Positions 23,248 through 32,872 of a stretch of 64,000 bases of DNA are shown in pieces (the first letter of the stretch is position 1; each line of letters starts with the position of its first letter). Below the pieces are notes generated by a model. That model did no database searches, had not been told where the DNA came from, and saw only the letters and a list, made by a program, of their open reading frames with translations. The position numbers were made by a program, and so were the translations under genes. This DNA comes from Agarilytica sp045430345 (lineage in GTDB: Bacteria > Pseudomonadota > Gammaproteobacteria > Pseudomonadales > Cellvibrionaceae): the NCBI GenBank assembly GCA_045430345.1, contig JAILXT010000001.1, forward strand, positions 1,054,001 to 1,118,000, given 5' to 3'.

Positions 23248-24690
23248 ATGGATATTGGAAATTTCGCGGAACTACTGGCAAACGTCGATAGTAACCTTAC
23301 CCTCTTCGCGGTGATCGCGTACTTAGTTCTGTGGTTTTTTCGAAAACCTCTCGAAAAACTAATATCAGGTATTGTGCCGGGCGAACATATCATTCTCGCC
23401 AGCGGTATCATCAAAAACATCTTCGTCTTTGGCCTGCTCGGGATTGTGCTGGTCGCGCTATTACAAGCCCAGCAACAATCTAATGAACATCAGCTTGAAG
23501 AAAAAAAGCTTGAAGTGCCTTTGGAAATGAAAAAGCTGGATATTCAGGCTGAAGAGCTCTATGGCCTTACTAATAAAACCATCAACAAGCTACTGCTCGA
23601 ATTTAATCAAAACCCAATTAATGTGGATACCGATATAGAAGCCGCATCGACTTCTGTCCGCGATCTCGTGCAACGTATACAAAAAATGAAAGGAAACCTT
23701 ATTGCCGCCCTTAACGCCAACGAAAGTATACGAGCCCTCGCAATTGAAGCCCTAAACTCACTGAACTCTGGCGATCTTAAACGCTTTAGAACCATCCACA
23801 AAAAAATGTCAAAGGATGGGCTATTCGATCCCTGTCTAAGCACTGAAAGCACAGCCTCCCCGAGCCTCACATCCCCCCCGTTGAGCGAGGCCACACCAAA
23901 AACAAAACGCTCACAGCATCACACTGAACACCAACGTGAGGATACGCCAGAAATTAATTACGAAGAATTAAAACGTTTGAGGTTTTTACTGGCGAGTTAC
24001 GGCGATTGGAAAATACCAACGGGAAGTTCGACCCTGAAGGTATACCCCTCTATGAATATCGAGTCCGATATGATGGTACTTACTGAAACGGAATGCGCGA
24101 GTGAAGTATCTATCTCAGATCGCTTAGATGACAATGGCTATCAGTATCGCTCCCACGAGCAACAAGGTAACTGTTTTTCTCGATTGCTTAACGAAATAAA
24201 TTTAAATGGTCCCAATGTATTGGGGCTCAACGTCGATAAACTCACCACGCAATACAAACGCTTGGGCACAATTAGTGAGTCTGATTTTAATGCCGTCGTC
24301 TACAACCATATCAAGCTGTTTGAACTCCCCCACACATACAGCGAAGAAACAGCACTAAACAAGATTAAAACCGCCGTGGAAAGCCCCTACTCCCCTGAAC
24401 AGTTAAAACTGTTAGGGCACTTATATTTCGTCAGTGGATTAAGCCAGGCAGAAATACAGGACATCCCCTTTCCCAAAGGCAGTATCACCACCGAAATCGA
24501 GGAAAAAATTCAAGCCGTACAAGTGATTTTGCTTGAGTCACCGGAAACACAAGAAACGTCGATAGCGAAAGCCCCAATAGCGAACGAGCGCAGAGGCTAC
24601 CAGTCCAACGAAGTAGATCAGTTTATCCCAAAAGAGGAAACAGCCTCGCCTCCTCTTCCGCCAAGTAATTTTGGATTAAACGCGCAATAG
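23248..24690 (+). CDS. Unrecognised membrane-anchored protein
   Basis: A 480-aa protein I do not recognise. Residues about 15-35 (LTLFAVIAYLVLWFF) and 50-75 (ASGIIKNIFVFGLLGIVLVALL) are two membrane segments. A highly charged, probably coiled-coil stretch follows (QQSNEHQLEEKKLEVPLEMKKLDIQAEELYGL) and a Ser/Thr/Pro-rich linker (TESTASPSLTSPPLSEATPKTKRSQ). The C-terminal soluble half starts at YEELKRLRFLLASYGDWKIP and ends in a Pro-rich tail. AGGGGAC precedes the ATG. It lies between arsH and the J-protein/HscC pair on the same strand. The architecture suggests a membrane-tethered scaffold or sensor; no enzymatic motif is visible. Confidence 0.8.
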   Translation: MDIGNFAELLANVDSNLTLFAVIAYLVLWFFRKPLEKLISGIVPGEHIILASGIIKNIFVFGLLGIVLVALLQAQQQSNEHQLEEKKLEVPLEMKKLDIQAEELYGLTNKTINKLLLEFNQNPINVDTDIEAASTSVRDLVQRIQKMKGNLIAALNANESIRALAIEALNSLNSGDLKRFRTIHKKMSKDGLFDPCLSTESTASPSLTSPPLSEATPKTKRSQHHTEHQREDTPEINYEELKRLRFLLASYGDWKIPTGSSTLKVYPSMNIESDMMVLTETECASEVSISDRLDDNGYQYRSHEQQGNCFSRLLNEINLNGPNVLGLNVDKLTTQYKRLGTISESDFNAVVYNHIKLFELPHTYSEETALNKIKTAVESPYSPEQLKLLGHLYFVSGLSQAEIQDIPFPKGSITTEIEEKIQAVQVILLESPETQETSIAKAPIANERRGYQSNEVDQFIPKEETASPPLPPSNFGLNAQ

Positions 24691-25036
24691 GGAATCAATA
24701 AGTCTATTCCATATTAGAATACGTATGTGGTTGGTATAACATTTTCGTTTATTACACATTTAACAACTGCGTATCCCATTCGTCGAAAAGCACGATAACC
24801 CTTATAGAATAGAATGGAAAAATTGACCAAATTTTCTAGTAAAACCAACAATTTGGGGGAGGAAAAACACTAGAGCGGTTTACACGAGATTCTGAATTGG
24901 GCATACCTTAGGCAACTCCCCGTGGAACGCGTTTGAAGTACCCACTTTAAACCCTTACCACAATTATCCGAGTAAATAATCTTCTGGAACTTATAATCTC
25001 CTGCCGTTAAAATACCCGTCCTCAACAAAAGGGATT
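24691..25036 (+). other. Intergenic region before the J-protein gene
   Basis: No gene is visible. A weak hairpin GGAAT-caataagtct-ATTCC (24691-24710) directly after the preceding stop could be part of a terminator but lacks a T run. The rest presumably holds the promoter of the chaperone pair; no consensus hexamers stand out. Confidence 0.35.
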
Positions 25037-26557
25037 ATGATTTTGGACTGCTGGAACATACTAGGTATTTCACCCTCTACCGATAAAAAGGTCATTAAAA
25101 AAGCTTATTCTGCTCTACTTAAACAACATAGACCAGATACAGACCCAGAAGGATACCAACAACTCCGTGAAGCCTTTGACCTAGCGATCAAAACATGCCG
25201 CAATGCAGCACTCACAAAAGAAGTCCCCAGCGACAATATAGCACCCTCTTCGGTATCAAATAGTCAAGAAACAACAAAACACAAAAACGCCGAGAGCTAT
25301 TTCGACGCATCTGCAAACACAAACTTACAACAGGCAGACCAACAACAAGACGAGGAAACGTCCTCAGAACTAGATAACTCCCGGCCCATATTGGAGACGA
25401 ATTCCGAGCAAGCCCCCTATGGCGAAGCTTTAGCCGCTGCAAGTAGCATTTTCAATTCAGAAAATGAGGACGCCGGCCTCGCCATTTTCACAGAGATAGT
25501 CCACGAAAACAGGCTCCTAAATTTAAAAACGAAAGCCTATTTCGAACATATGTTACTTCACTTCCTTGTACAACAGGGAGACGAAAGCATGCCTTACCAA
25601 TTAATTAGGGCTGCTGCAGATGAGTTTCACTGGTTTGAAGAACAACATGTAGATCCCGAAAAACGTCAAAATGTTCTCTATTTAGAGAACAGACTGAATT
25701 GCTTCAAAGCTTACATGAATACTTTAGTGGCGACATCACAATCAGGCGCAGCAGGAGACAAAGCCGCGGCCAAGTTAATTCTAGGAAGTTTTCGACCCAA
25801 ATACTTTCATCTAATTCGTTTTATCGGAAATCAAAACCGAACAATGAGAAAGTATACCAACTATTTCTCATCAGCAGTTCATCAAGGAATGTGCTCCGAA
25901 CTAGATACAGCGACCTTTCATTGGTGGGACACTCGTTTATCTCAAAGTATGTATTCAGCGTGGCATATCATTGTTGCAACTATTCTATTTATATTTCTTA
26001 GTTCCTTTCTTGGTTCCAGCGCACCCTCTATTCATACAGAGTTTATTCCCTACGCCATATCTCTTACGATAATTTCGCTCTCCTTAGTCATTTGGGGTGC
26101 CGATGCACTTCGCATCAAGTATATAAATCACATCCTTTACACATGGAATCGAATAAAACACCTTCGTACAACCGAAACCATCCTTTCTGGCGTTTTTATT
26201 TTATCAATTCTAATTTGGAGAGAAAACGGCTCGATTGAATATATTGATTGGCTGATAGCATTAGCGCTTACCGTAAGCGCCATTCTTTTCGGGATTTTTG
26301 GAACAATGATGATACTTGGATCTGCTTCGGTGTATTGGATTTGTTACTTGGTCATAGATGTATTGGGGGAAAATCCAGAAGCGGCTTCTTTTTCCCTAAT
26401 CATAGGGTTCATATCGTATAAAATACTTTTGCTAATATTAAGTAAAACCCCTAACAAAGCACATAAAAAAATTGCAGACAATAGCTTGTTATTTTACATA
26501 TGCGCAGGCGCAATATCATTTACGATCTCAATAACATATCTAAAAATTACTATATAA
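25037..26557 (+). CDS. Membrane-bound J-domain co-chaperone (DjlC-like)
   Basis: A 506-aa protein. Residues 1-50 form a divergent J-domain (WNILGISPSTDKKVIKKAYSALLKQHRPDTDPEGYQQLREAFDLA) in which the HPD tripeptide is His31-Arg-Pro-Asp34, a one-residue insertion seen in J-proteins that accompany HscC. A polar linker follows, then a soluble helical region to about 300, and a C-terminal half with several hydrophobic segments (IIVATILFIFLSSFLGSS, TIISLSLVIWGADAL, WLIALALTVSAILFGIFGTM). It probably stimulates the ATPase of the HscC homologue encoded 16 bp downstream and recruits it to the membrane. AAAGGGA lies ahead of the ATG. Confidence 0.82.
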   Translation: MILDCWNILGISPSTDKKVIKKAYSALLKQHRPDTDPEGYQQLREAFDLAIKTCRNAALTKEVPSDNIAPSSVSNSQETTKHKNAESYFDASANTNLQQADQQQDEETSSELDNSRPILETNSEQAPYGEALAAASSIFNSENEDAGLAIFTEIVHENRLLNLKTKAYFEHMLLHFLVQQGDESMPYQLIRAAADEFHWFEEQHVDPEKRQNVLYLENRLNCFKAYMNTLVATSQSGAAGDKAAAKLILGSFRPKYFHLIRFIGNQNRTMRKYTNYFSSAVHQGMCSELDTATFHWWDTRLSQSMYSAWHIIVATILFIFLSSFLGSSAPSIHTEFIPYAISLTIISLSLVIWGADALRIKYINHILYTWNRIKHLRTTETILSGVFILSILIWRENGSIEYIDWLIALALTVSAILFGIFGTMMILGSASVYWICYLVIDVLGENPEAASFSLIIGFISYKILLLILSKTPNKAHKKIADNSLLFYICAGAISFTISITYLKITI

Positions 26558-26573
26558 GAAGGTTATTATATCT

Positions 26574-28274
26574 ATGGCAATCATCGGAATTGACCTAGGA
26601 ACGAGCAACAGCCTTATTTCGCATTGGCAAGATGGTAAAGCACATCTTATCGAAAACAACCTCGGGGCAGTATTAACTCCATCGATTGTCGGTCTGGATG
26701 ACAACAACCGAGTCATCGTGGGGGAAGTTGCAAAACACCGTTTAATAACACATCCCCAGAAAACGATATCTGAATTTAAACGATACATGGGCACAAATAA
26801 AATTTTCTCCTTAGGAAACAAGGAATTTCGCGCGGAGGAACTTTCGGCTCTAGTGATTAAAAGCTTGGTAGCAGATGCCGAATCAAAATTGGGAGATAAA
26901 ATAGAAAGCGCGATAATTAGTGTACCGGCATATTTCAGCGATGCACAACGAAAAGCCACACGAGACGCAGGAAGACTGGCCGGAATAGAAGTAGAGCGGC
27001 TAATCAACGAGCCGACAGCGGCCGCGATAGCTTATGGCCTTCATGAATCAGAACAGGATACCACATTTTTAGTTTTCGACATCGGCGGAGGTACTTTTGA
27101 TGTTTCTATACTGGAACTATTTGAAGGTGTCATGCAAGTCAACTCTACAGCTGGGGATAACCGTTTAGGTGGAGAAGACTTTTTAGAAGTAATAGTAGAA
27201 CATGTCATTTTACACAATGGTCTAAAGCGCTCAAAACTATCAAACAAAGATCGCGCCATCATAAGGGCTAATTGCGAAGCTGCTAAGAAAGCGCTGACAA
27301 ACGACCAGTCAGTAACGATAAAATTTAGACTCGGAAATAAAAGCATTAACCAAGAGCTTGATCGGCAGACCTTTGAAAAAATATGTTCAGACCTATTTAG
27401 ACGGCTGCGCATGCCTTTAGAGCGCGCACTAAAAGACGCCTCTTTATATGGTGAAGATCTCGACGCAGTTATACTTGTAGGCGGCGCATCACGGATGCCC
27501 GTTATACGCTCAATGGTTTCGAAAATGTTAGGTAAAATTCCACACTCCCATATCAACCCCGATGAAATTGTTGCTCAGGGAGCAGCTTCTCAAGCGGCCC
27601 TAGTCGCTGGAGACAAATCTCTATCTGAAGTTATTTTAACAGATGTCGCCCCTTACACTTTAGGCGTTGGGGTAGTTAACGAAAGTGGTTTTTACGAAAG
27701 TGGTGAAATTTTTCATCCAATTATAGATAGGAATAGCCCCGTCCCAATTAGTCGAATGGATAATCTAGTTACCGCAAAGGACTTTCAAACGACGATCGAT
27801 TTGTCGATCTATCAAGGTGAAGCACGTCTTGTAAGAGATAACATAAAGCTTGGTGAGTTATCGCTAAATGTCCCTCGAGCACGTCGAGGTGAAGAATCTG
27901 TAGAAATAAGATTAACCTACGATATTAGTGGCCTCCTTGAAGTTGATGCCCAAGTAAAATCTACAGGGGTTAAAGAAAAAGTTACGATTGAAGGGAACCC
28001 TGGGACGCTAACTGAAACAGAATTAAAACAACGTCTGGCGGAATTAGAAAAACTAAAAATTCATCCCCGAGAAGAAGAGGCTAACGCCCTTTTAATTGCT
28101 AGAGGTGAACGCTTGTACGAGCTTTCGATCGGTGAAACCCGAGACTACATCAGTGGTTTACTTACTCAATTCGAACAGATTCTTCATAAGCAAATAAAAC
28201 AAGAAATAGAGCCCGCAGCAACCGAATTGAATAAAATTTTTGAACAGATCGAACAAAATTCTCCGCTACACTAA
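26574..28274 (+). CDS. hscC: HscC-type Hsp70 chaperone
   Basis: A 566-aa Hsp70, shorter than DnaK (about 640) and close to E. coli HscC (556). The nucleotide-binding domain has GIDLGTSNSL (phosphate 1), INEPTAAAIAYGL (connect 1), VFDIGGGTFDVSIL (phosphate 2) and VILVGGASRMPVIR (adenosine). The substrate domain follows the linker (LTDVAPYTLGVGV), and the lid is reduced and ends ...FEQIEQNSPLH without the EEVD-like or acidic DnaK tail. It is paired with a J-protein gene immediately upstream, as HscC is with DjlB/DjlC in E. coli. It is a specialised chaperone of unknown client; no GrpE is nearby. Confidence 0.88.
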   Translation: MAIIGIDLGTSNSLISHWQDGKAHLIENNLGAVLTPSIVGLDDNNRVIVGEVAKHRLITHPQKTISEFKRYMGTNKIFSLGNKEFRAEELSALVIKSLVADAESKLGDKIESAIISVPAYFSDAQRKATRDAGRLAGIEVERLINEPTAAAIAYGLHESEQDTTFLVFDIGGGTFDVSILELFEGVMQVNSTAGDNRLGGEDFLEVIVEHVILHNGLKRSKLSNKDRAIIRANCEAAKKALTNDQSVTIKFRLGNKSINQELDRQTFEKICSDLFRRLRMPLERALKDASLYGEDLDAVILVGGASRMPVIRSMVSKMLGKIPHSHINPDEIVAQGAASQAALVAGDKSLSEVILTDVAPYTLGVGVVNESGFYESGEIFHPIIDRNSPVPISRMDNLVTAKDFQTTIDLSIYQGEARLVRDNIKLGELSLNVPRARRGEESVEIRLTYDISGLLEVDAQVKSTGVKEKVTIEGNPGTLTETELKQRLAELEKLKIHPREEEANALLIARGERLYELSIGETRDYISGLLTQFEQILHKQIKQEIEPAATELNKIFEQIEQNSPLH

Positions 28275-28433
28275 AACGCGATGTTCAGTCAGCGCCGAAT
28301 AGATAGCAGCCCACAATATTGATATAGAAGTAATCACCATGGCAGTGGCTAAAACTTTTTCATTAGAAAAACCAACTGACTATACTGCACGAAAATCACA
28401 CGAATCGTTGATATTTCGAACTGCCATTAAGAA

Positions 28434-28450
28434 CCCGCCAATTACGGGCG
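28434..28450 (-). terminator. Possible weak terminator of the flagellin gene
   Basis: On the minus strand CCCG and CGGG (28445-28448 with 28434-28437) can pair and are followed by TTCTTAAT. Short and weak. Confidence 0.35.
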
Positions 28451-28463
28451 TCTAACCGAAGAT

Positions 28464-29279
28464 CTATAAACCTTCCAAAAATTTCAGCACAATCCCCTTC
28501 TGAGCATTGGCCTGCGCCTGCATCGCAATGGCCGCCTCCTGTTTCACTTGCCCAGACGCTAGGTCTGAAATTTCTTTCGCTAAGTCGGCATCTTTGACCC
28601 GAGAACGAGAGGCTTCAGCCGCGATTTCACTTGCACTCAAACTGGCGATCGTGGAATCCAAGCGGTTAAGGCCCGCGCCGATTTCTGAAACCGAGGAATT
28701 GATCCCTTCTTGCACCTGATCGAGCGCACCCAGTGCGTCATTCGCGCCCGCAGCGGTTGATAAGTCGATGTCAGCCAGCCCTGCATCTTCAAATAGCTGT
28801 TCGATATTGCCCACACTCACATCCAAGGTATCGCCACTCTCGGCGCCCACTTGAAGGGGGATATCGTCGTCATTGGTATACAGGGCCTGGTTATTGAATT
28901 GTGTCGTCTCGACGGTACGCGTCAATTCGTCTTTGATCTCTTGGGCTTCAGCATTGAGATAGCCTCGATCCTTGTCACTCAGCGTCCCGTTGGCCGCCTG
29001 GATCGATAATTCGCGAATACGCTGTATGCCATCAGTAAGTGACGCTAAACCGGAATCCGCGGTCTGCAAGAAGGAGATACCGTCATTCGCGTTACGTGTT
29101 GCCTGACCAAAGCCCGTAATCTGAGACGTCAGCCGATTGGATATCGCCAATCCAGCCGCATCATCCCGGCCGTTATTGATCCGACTGCCCGATGCAATAC
29201 GTTCTGAAGCCGTTGTGACGCTTGATGAGGCGCGATTGATGCTCGCAAAACCGCCACCGACATTATTCGAAATGTTCAT
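28464..29279 (-). CDS. fliC: Flagellin, minimal form
   Basis: A 271-aa filament subunit consisting only of the conserved D0/D1 ends. The N-terminal part (INRASSSVTTASERIASGSRINNGRDDAAGLAISNRLTSQ) and C-terminal part (SRVKDADLAKEISDLASGQVKQEAAIAMQAQANAQKG) are joined by a very short central region, with no D2/D3 surface domain. The ATG at 29279 with AAAGGACGAG ahead of it gives the canonical MNISNN start; a further ATG 36 bases upstream in frame is less likely. It stands alone, not beside flaG, fliD or fliS, and about 1.6 kb from the flagellar locus. I found no convincing sigma-28 or sigma-54 site upstream. The last residues (VLKFLEGL) differ from the usual VLSLLQG. Confidence 0.92.
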   Translation of the reverse strand: MNISNNVGGGFASINRASSSVTTASERIASGSRINNGRDDAAGLAISNRLTSQITGFGQATRNANDGISFLQTADSGLASLTDGIQRIRELSIQAANGTLSDKDRGYLNAEAQEIKDELTRTVETTQFNNQALYTNDDDIPLQVGAESGDTLDVSVGNIEQLFEDAGLADIDLSTAAGANDALGALDQVQEGINSSVSEIGAGLNRLDSTIASLSASEIAAEASRSRVKDADLAKEISDLASGQVKQEAAIAMQAQANAQKGIVLKFLEGL

Positions 29280-29515
29280 GATCTCGTCCTTTTCATTCGT
29301 ATAGACGGAATGCACGCCTATTGAACGCTAGCTTAGCCCTATATGGCGTAAAAATGAACAATTGAAATGTTATAATGCAACGCAAAACGGGGGACTTAAG
29401 TAATTACCCAAAGCCCCGCAGTGCCTCGCCCGGGAACCTGATTCATATCAATACTGCGCTTGCACTTATCACCTAACATGCGACGCTAATCAAACCATTT
29501 TTGGAGAGCGATCAA

Positions 29516-30913
29516 TTGGGCGCCTTAGCATCAGAGTTGTGGAACGCAGAACTTATCACTAAATATGATTTATCTGGCCCACGCTATACCTCCTACCCCA
29601 CTGCCGTACAATTTAACGAAAGCATCAACGTGAATGACTGGACGGATGCTGTAACGCGCAGTAATACATCTGGCGCTCCGCTCTCGCTCTATTTCCATAT
29701 CCCGTTTTGCGACACCATTTGCTATTACTGTGCCTGCAATAAGATCGTAACGGCGAATCACAAAAAATCACTGCTATACGTAGATCACCTATTGCAAGAA
29801 TTTAAAATGCAGTCCGCATTTATCGATAAATCACGAATCGCAAAACAACTGCACTGGGGCGGCGGTACACCGACCTACCTAAACGATGAACAGATCTCCG
29901 ACATCATGACCACCATCAAACAGGAGCTGACCTTCGCTGATGAAGAAAACGGCGAGTACTCTATTGAAATCCACCCCGCGACGGTTGATGCAACACGCAT
30001 CAAAAACCTGAGAAAGGTAGGCTTTAATCGCTTAAGTTTAGGTATTCAAGATTTTGACCCTGCCGTGCAAAACGCGGTAAATCGCTTTAATAGCGCAGAA
30101 GAAGTAAAACGTATATTTCAGGCAGCGCGTGAAGCGGAATACAAATCCATTAGCGTGGATCTTATCTACGGGCTCCCCTTGCAAACGCAAAAAAGCTTCG
30201 CTGCCACATTAGAGCAAGTAATATCTTTGGACCCCGATCGGATATCGCTTTTTAACTATGCGCATATGCCGCACCTTTTTAAAACCCAAAAGCAAATTGA
30301 TACAACCCAACTACCCGAGCCTCAGGAAAAACTTGAAATACTGCACCAAAGTATTGAGACGCTTGCGCGCGCGGGCTACGTCTATATCGGCATGGATCAT
30401 TTTGCGAAATCCCACGATGAATTGGCTATCGCGCAAAAGCAAGGCCAACTACACAGAAACTTCCAAGGCTACTCCACACATAACGATTGCGATCTCTTCT
30501 CTTTCGGAGTGTCTTCAATTAGTCATATCGATGGCACGATGTTTCAAAACACCAAAGATTTAGAAAGCTATCATAAAGCCATCGAAGGCAAGCAATTCCC
30601 CATAGATCGAGGCTTTAATACTTCTGATGATGATCAAATCCGTAAAACCGTCATCAGCGAGATCATCTGTAATTTCTCACTCTCTTTCGAAAAAATATCC
30701 CAAGCATTCGATATTAATTTTACTGAATATTTTGTTAATGAATTGGAAGAGATAAAAGAATTGGCCAAAGACGGCTTACTGACGATTACCCACAACGGGC
30801 TTTACGTAAAACAGTCTGGTCGGATACTTGTTCGCCGTATATGCATGGCGTTCGATAAATACATACAAAAAGACCCAGCACTACTGAAAAAACGTTATTC
30901 ACGTATTATTTAA
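29516..30913 (+). CDS. hemN: Oxygen-independent coproporphyrinogen III oxidase
   Basis: A 465-aa radical SAM enzyme that decarboxylates coproporphyrinogen III to protoporphyrinogen IX without oxygen. The Fe-S motif CX3CX2C is Cys65, Cys69, Cys72 (PFCDTICYYCACNK), as in true HemN, which also keeps the following Cys74. HWGGGTPTYL, SIEIHPATVD and RLSLGIQDFDP are family motifs. The start chosen is TTG 29516 because GGAGAG (29503-29508) precedes it at good spacing and the N-terminus ELITKYDLSGPRYTSYPTA then aligns with E. coli HemN; TTG 29501 would overlap the ribosome binding site. It is divergent from the flagellin gene and convergent with flhB. It is probably used in low-oxygen growth. Confidence 0.93.
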   Translation: MGALASELWNAELITKYDLSGPRYTSYPTAVQFNESINVNDWTDAVTRSNTSGAPLSLYFHIPFCDTICYYCACNKIVTANHKKSLLYVDHLLQEFKMQSAFIDKSRIAKQLHWGGGTPTYLNDEQISDIMTTIKQELTFADEENGEYSIEIHPATVDATRIKNLRKVGFNRLSLGIQDFDPAVQNAVNRFNSAEEVKRIFQAAREAEYKSISVDLIYGLPLQTQKSFAATLEQVISLDPDRISLFNYAHMPHLFKTQKQIDTTQLPEPQEKLEILHQSIETLARAGYVYIGMDHFAKSHDELAIAQKQGQLHRNFQGYSTHNDCDLFSFGVSSISHIDGTMFQNTKDLESYHKAIEGKQFPIDRGFNTSDDDQIRKTVISEIICNFSLSFEKISQAFDINFTEYFVNELEEIKELAKDGLLTITHNGLYVKQSGRILVRRICMAFDKYIQKDPALLKKRYSRII

Positions 30914-30945
30914 TATACTTACGGGTCCAATTGATAAGGCAACCC

Positions 30946-32073
30946 CTAGTAGTTCATATCCTTAGGAATATCGAGATTACGAGGATAGACCGGCCTTTCA
31001 TTTCGGCCTCGACGATACTCCCGCAACTGAAATACGTAAGCGAGAACTTGGGCTACCGCTAAATACAAACCTTGGGGAATGGATTCCTCCACTTCCGTTG
31101 TATGATAGATTGCCCGCGCTAAAGGCGGCGCTTCAATAAATTCAATGTTATACGCTTTGGCCACTTCCCGAATTCTAATGGCGACGTGGTCAACCCCTTT
31201 TGCTAATAAAATGGGCGTTTCCATCGTTTCCGGATCATATTTTAGGGCGATCGAAAAGTGCGTCGGGTTTGTAATAATCACATCAGCGTCCGGCACAGAC
31301 TCCATCATTCGCTGCTGCGACATTTGCTGTTGCATCTGCCGAATTTTACCTTTGACCTCAGGTTTTCCCTCGGTATCCTTCATCTCATCTTTCAAATCCT
31401 GATGAGACATTTTAAGTTTCTTCACATGCTCATGAATTTGGAATGGGATATCAATCAGCGCAATCAATATTGTGGATGCAGATAATAACACCGCCGCCCA
31501 AAGGCTAAGCTGCAATGAATGCGCAACCCCCGCTTCTAATGTTTCCTCAGATAAACCTAAAAGCGCACCACGCATAGACTGTAACAAAAAGTAGGCCACC
31601 GTCAGTATGACCGCGATCTTGCCGATTGCCTTTACCAACTCCACCAGGGATTTAACGGAAAACATCCGTTTTAGCCCAGAAATTGGGTTCATTCGGCTTA
31701 ACTTGGGCGCTAAGGATTTTGTGCTAAATAACCATCCCCCTAACGCGACGGGCCCCGCTATCGCCGCAAGAAGCAATACAGCGAATATAGGCAATAAGGA
31801 AAAAAGCGCCTCATACAATGAGTTCCCCAAGTGATTAAACATCGCATTGGGATCAAACATTTCCTCTCGTTCGAGCGTGAAGTTAAATCGAATAATATCC
31901 GAAAGTTTCGTGACGACGCCGCCACCGAAAAACATAAGGCCTAGCGAGCCGGCCAAAATGACCGCCGTGGTGGTCAACTCCCGCGATCGGGGAACCTGCC
32001 CGTCCTCACGAGCCTTATCGAGTTTTCTGGCGGTGGGTTCCTCTGTCTTTTCCTGGGAGCTGTCTTCAGACAT
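30946..32073 (-). CDS. flhB: FlhB, flagellar export gate and substrate-switch protein
   Basis: A 375-aa membrane component of the flagellar type III export gate. The N-terminus (DSSQEKTEEPTARKLDKAREDGQVPRSREL) is typical and four membrane segments follow. The autocleavage site Asn269-Pro270-Thr271-His272 lies in VIITNPTHFSIALKYDP. After self-cleavage FlhB works with FliK to switch export from rod/hook to filament substrates. The ATG overlaps the fliR stop by one base, so translation is coupled; it is the last gene of fliLMNOPQR-flhB. Confidence 0.96.
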   Translation of the reverse strand: MSEDSSQEKTEEPTARKLDKAREDGQVPRSRELTTTAVILAGSLGLMFFGGGVVTKLSDIIRFNFTLEREEMFDPNAMFNHLGNSLYEALFSLLPIFAVLLLAAIAGPVALGGWLFSTKSLAPKLSRMNPISGLKRMFSVKSLVELVKAIGKIAVILTVAYFLLQSMRGALLGLSEETLEAGVAHSLQLSLWAAVLLSASTILIALIDIPFQIHEHVKKLKMSHQDLKDEMKDTEGKPEVKGKIRQMQQQMSQQRMMESVPDADVIITNPTHFSIALKYDPETMETPILLAKGVDHVAIRIREVAKAYNIEFIEAPPLARAIYHTTEVEESIPQGLYLAVAQVLAYVFQLREYRRGRNERPVYPRNLDIPKDMNY

Positions 32074-32867
32074 TATTTCACTCCCAAGAATGTTTCGGTG
32101 GTTAAAAACCCGAAAGACATGATTTTGTTAAAGGTGGGAATAAAGTTAATCAGCCCAATCCAAAGCAACACCAGCCCCATTACAAGCGTAAAGGGGAAAC
32201 CCACAGCGAAAATATTTAATTGCGGTGCCGCTCGGCTCATCACGCCAAAAGCGATATTGACAAAGAGTAAGGAGGTCAGGATCGGTAAGGCAAACACTAG
32301 CGCGGACGCGAACATCCAGTTTGCTAAACTAAATATTTGTTCGAACATGCTACGCGAAACAATCCATGGACCCGGGGGCATTGTTTGAAAGCTGTCTACC
32401 AATATCTTTATTAATACCAGGTGACCATCCACGGATACAAACATCATGGTCACGAGCATAAGAAAAAACTGAGACAAAACCGTGGTTTGCACACCGTTGG
32501 TTGGATCGTTCATCGAAGCGAATCCCAAGCCCATTTTCATGGCCATAAACTGGCCGCTTAACACGAAAGCTTGAAACACGACCTGAAAGATAAACCCTGT
32601 CATCACCCCGATCAGTATTTCCTGAGCAACATAGATAAGAGTTTGTAAGGATACGGCCGGCGTCGCAGGCAATGGGGGTAACAAAGGGACAACCAATAGC
32701 GTAACCAAAAAAGCCAACACTGTTTTTACGCGCGCAGGGACTGTACGTGCACCAAGGATTGGCATCACCATAAACATGCCAGCAATACGAAAATAAGGTA
32801 AAAAATACTGCTGAATGAACGCGCCGATTTGCGTGTCCGTGAACATCATGAGGTTATCGATCGCCAT
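32073..32867 (-). CDS. fliR: FliR, flagellar export gate protein
   Basis: A 264-aa polytopic inner-membrane protein, part of the FliPQR export gate at the centre of the MS ring. Family features include YFLPYFRIAGMFMVMPILGARTVPARVK and FIFQVVFQAFVLSGQFMAMKMGLGFASMNDPTNG. About six hydrophobic segments. It starts 5 bp after the fliQ stop and ends overlapping the flhB ATG. Confidence 0.95.
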   Translation of the reverse strand: MAIDNLMMFTDTQIGAFIQQYFLPYFRIAGMFMVMPILGARTVPARVKTVLAFLVTLLVVPLLPPLPATPAVSLQTLIYVAQEILIGVMTGFIFQVVFQAFVLSGQFMAMKMGLGFASMNDPTNGVQTTVLSQFFLMLVTMMFVSVDGHLVLIKILVDSFQTMPPGPWIVSRSMFEQIFSLANWMFASALVFALPILTSLLFVNIAFGVMSRAAPQLNIFAVGFPFTLVMGLVLLWIGLINFIPTFNKIMSFGFLTTETFLGVK

Positions 32868-32872
32868 GTCTG

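Noticed and set aside
29320..29400. Sigma-28 promoter upstream of the flagellin gene
   Set aside because: The best site (TTCAATTG, 11 nt, GCCATATA on the minus strand) matches the consensus TAAAGTTT-N11-GCCGATAA at only about half the positions.
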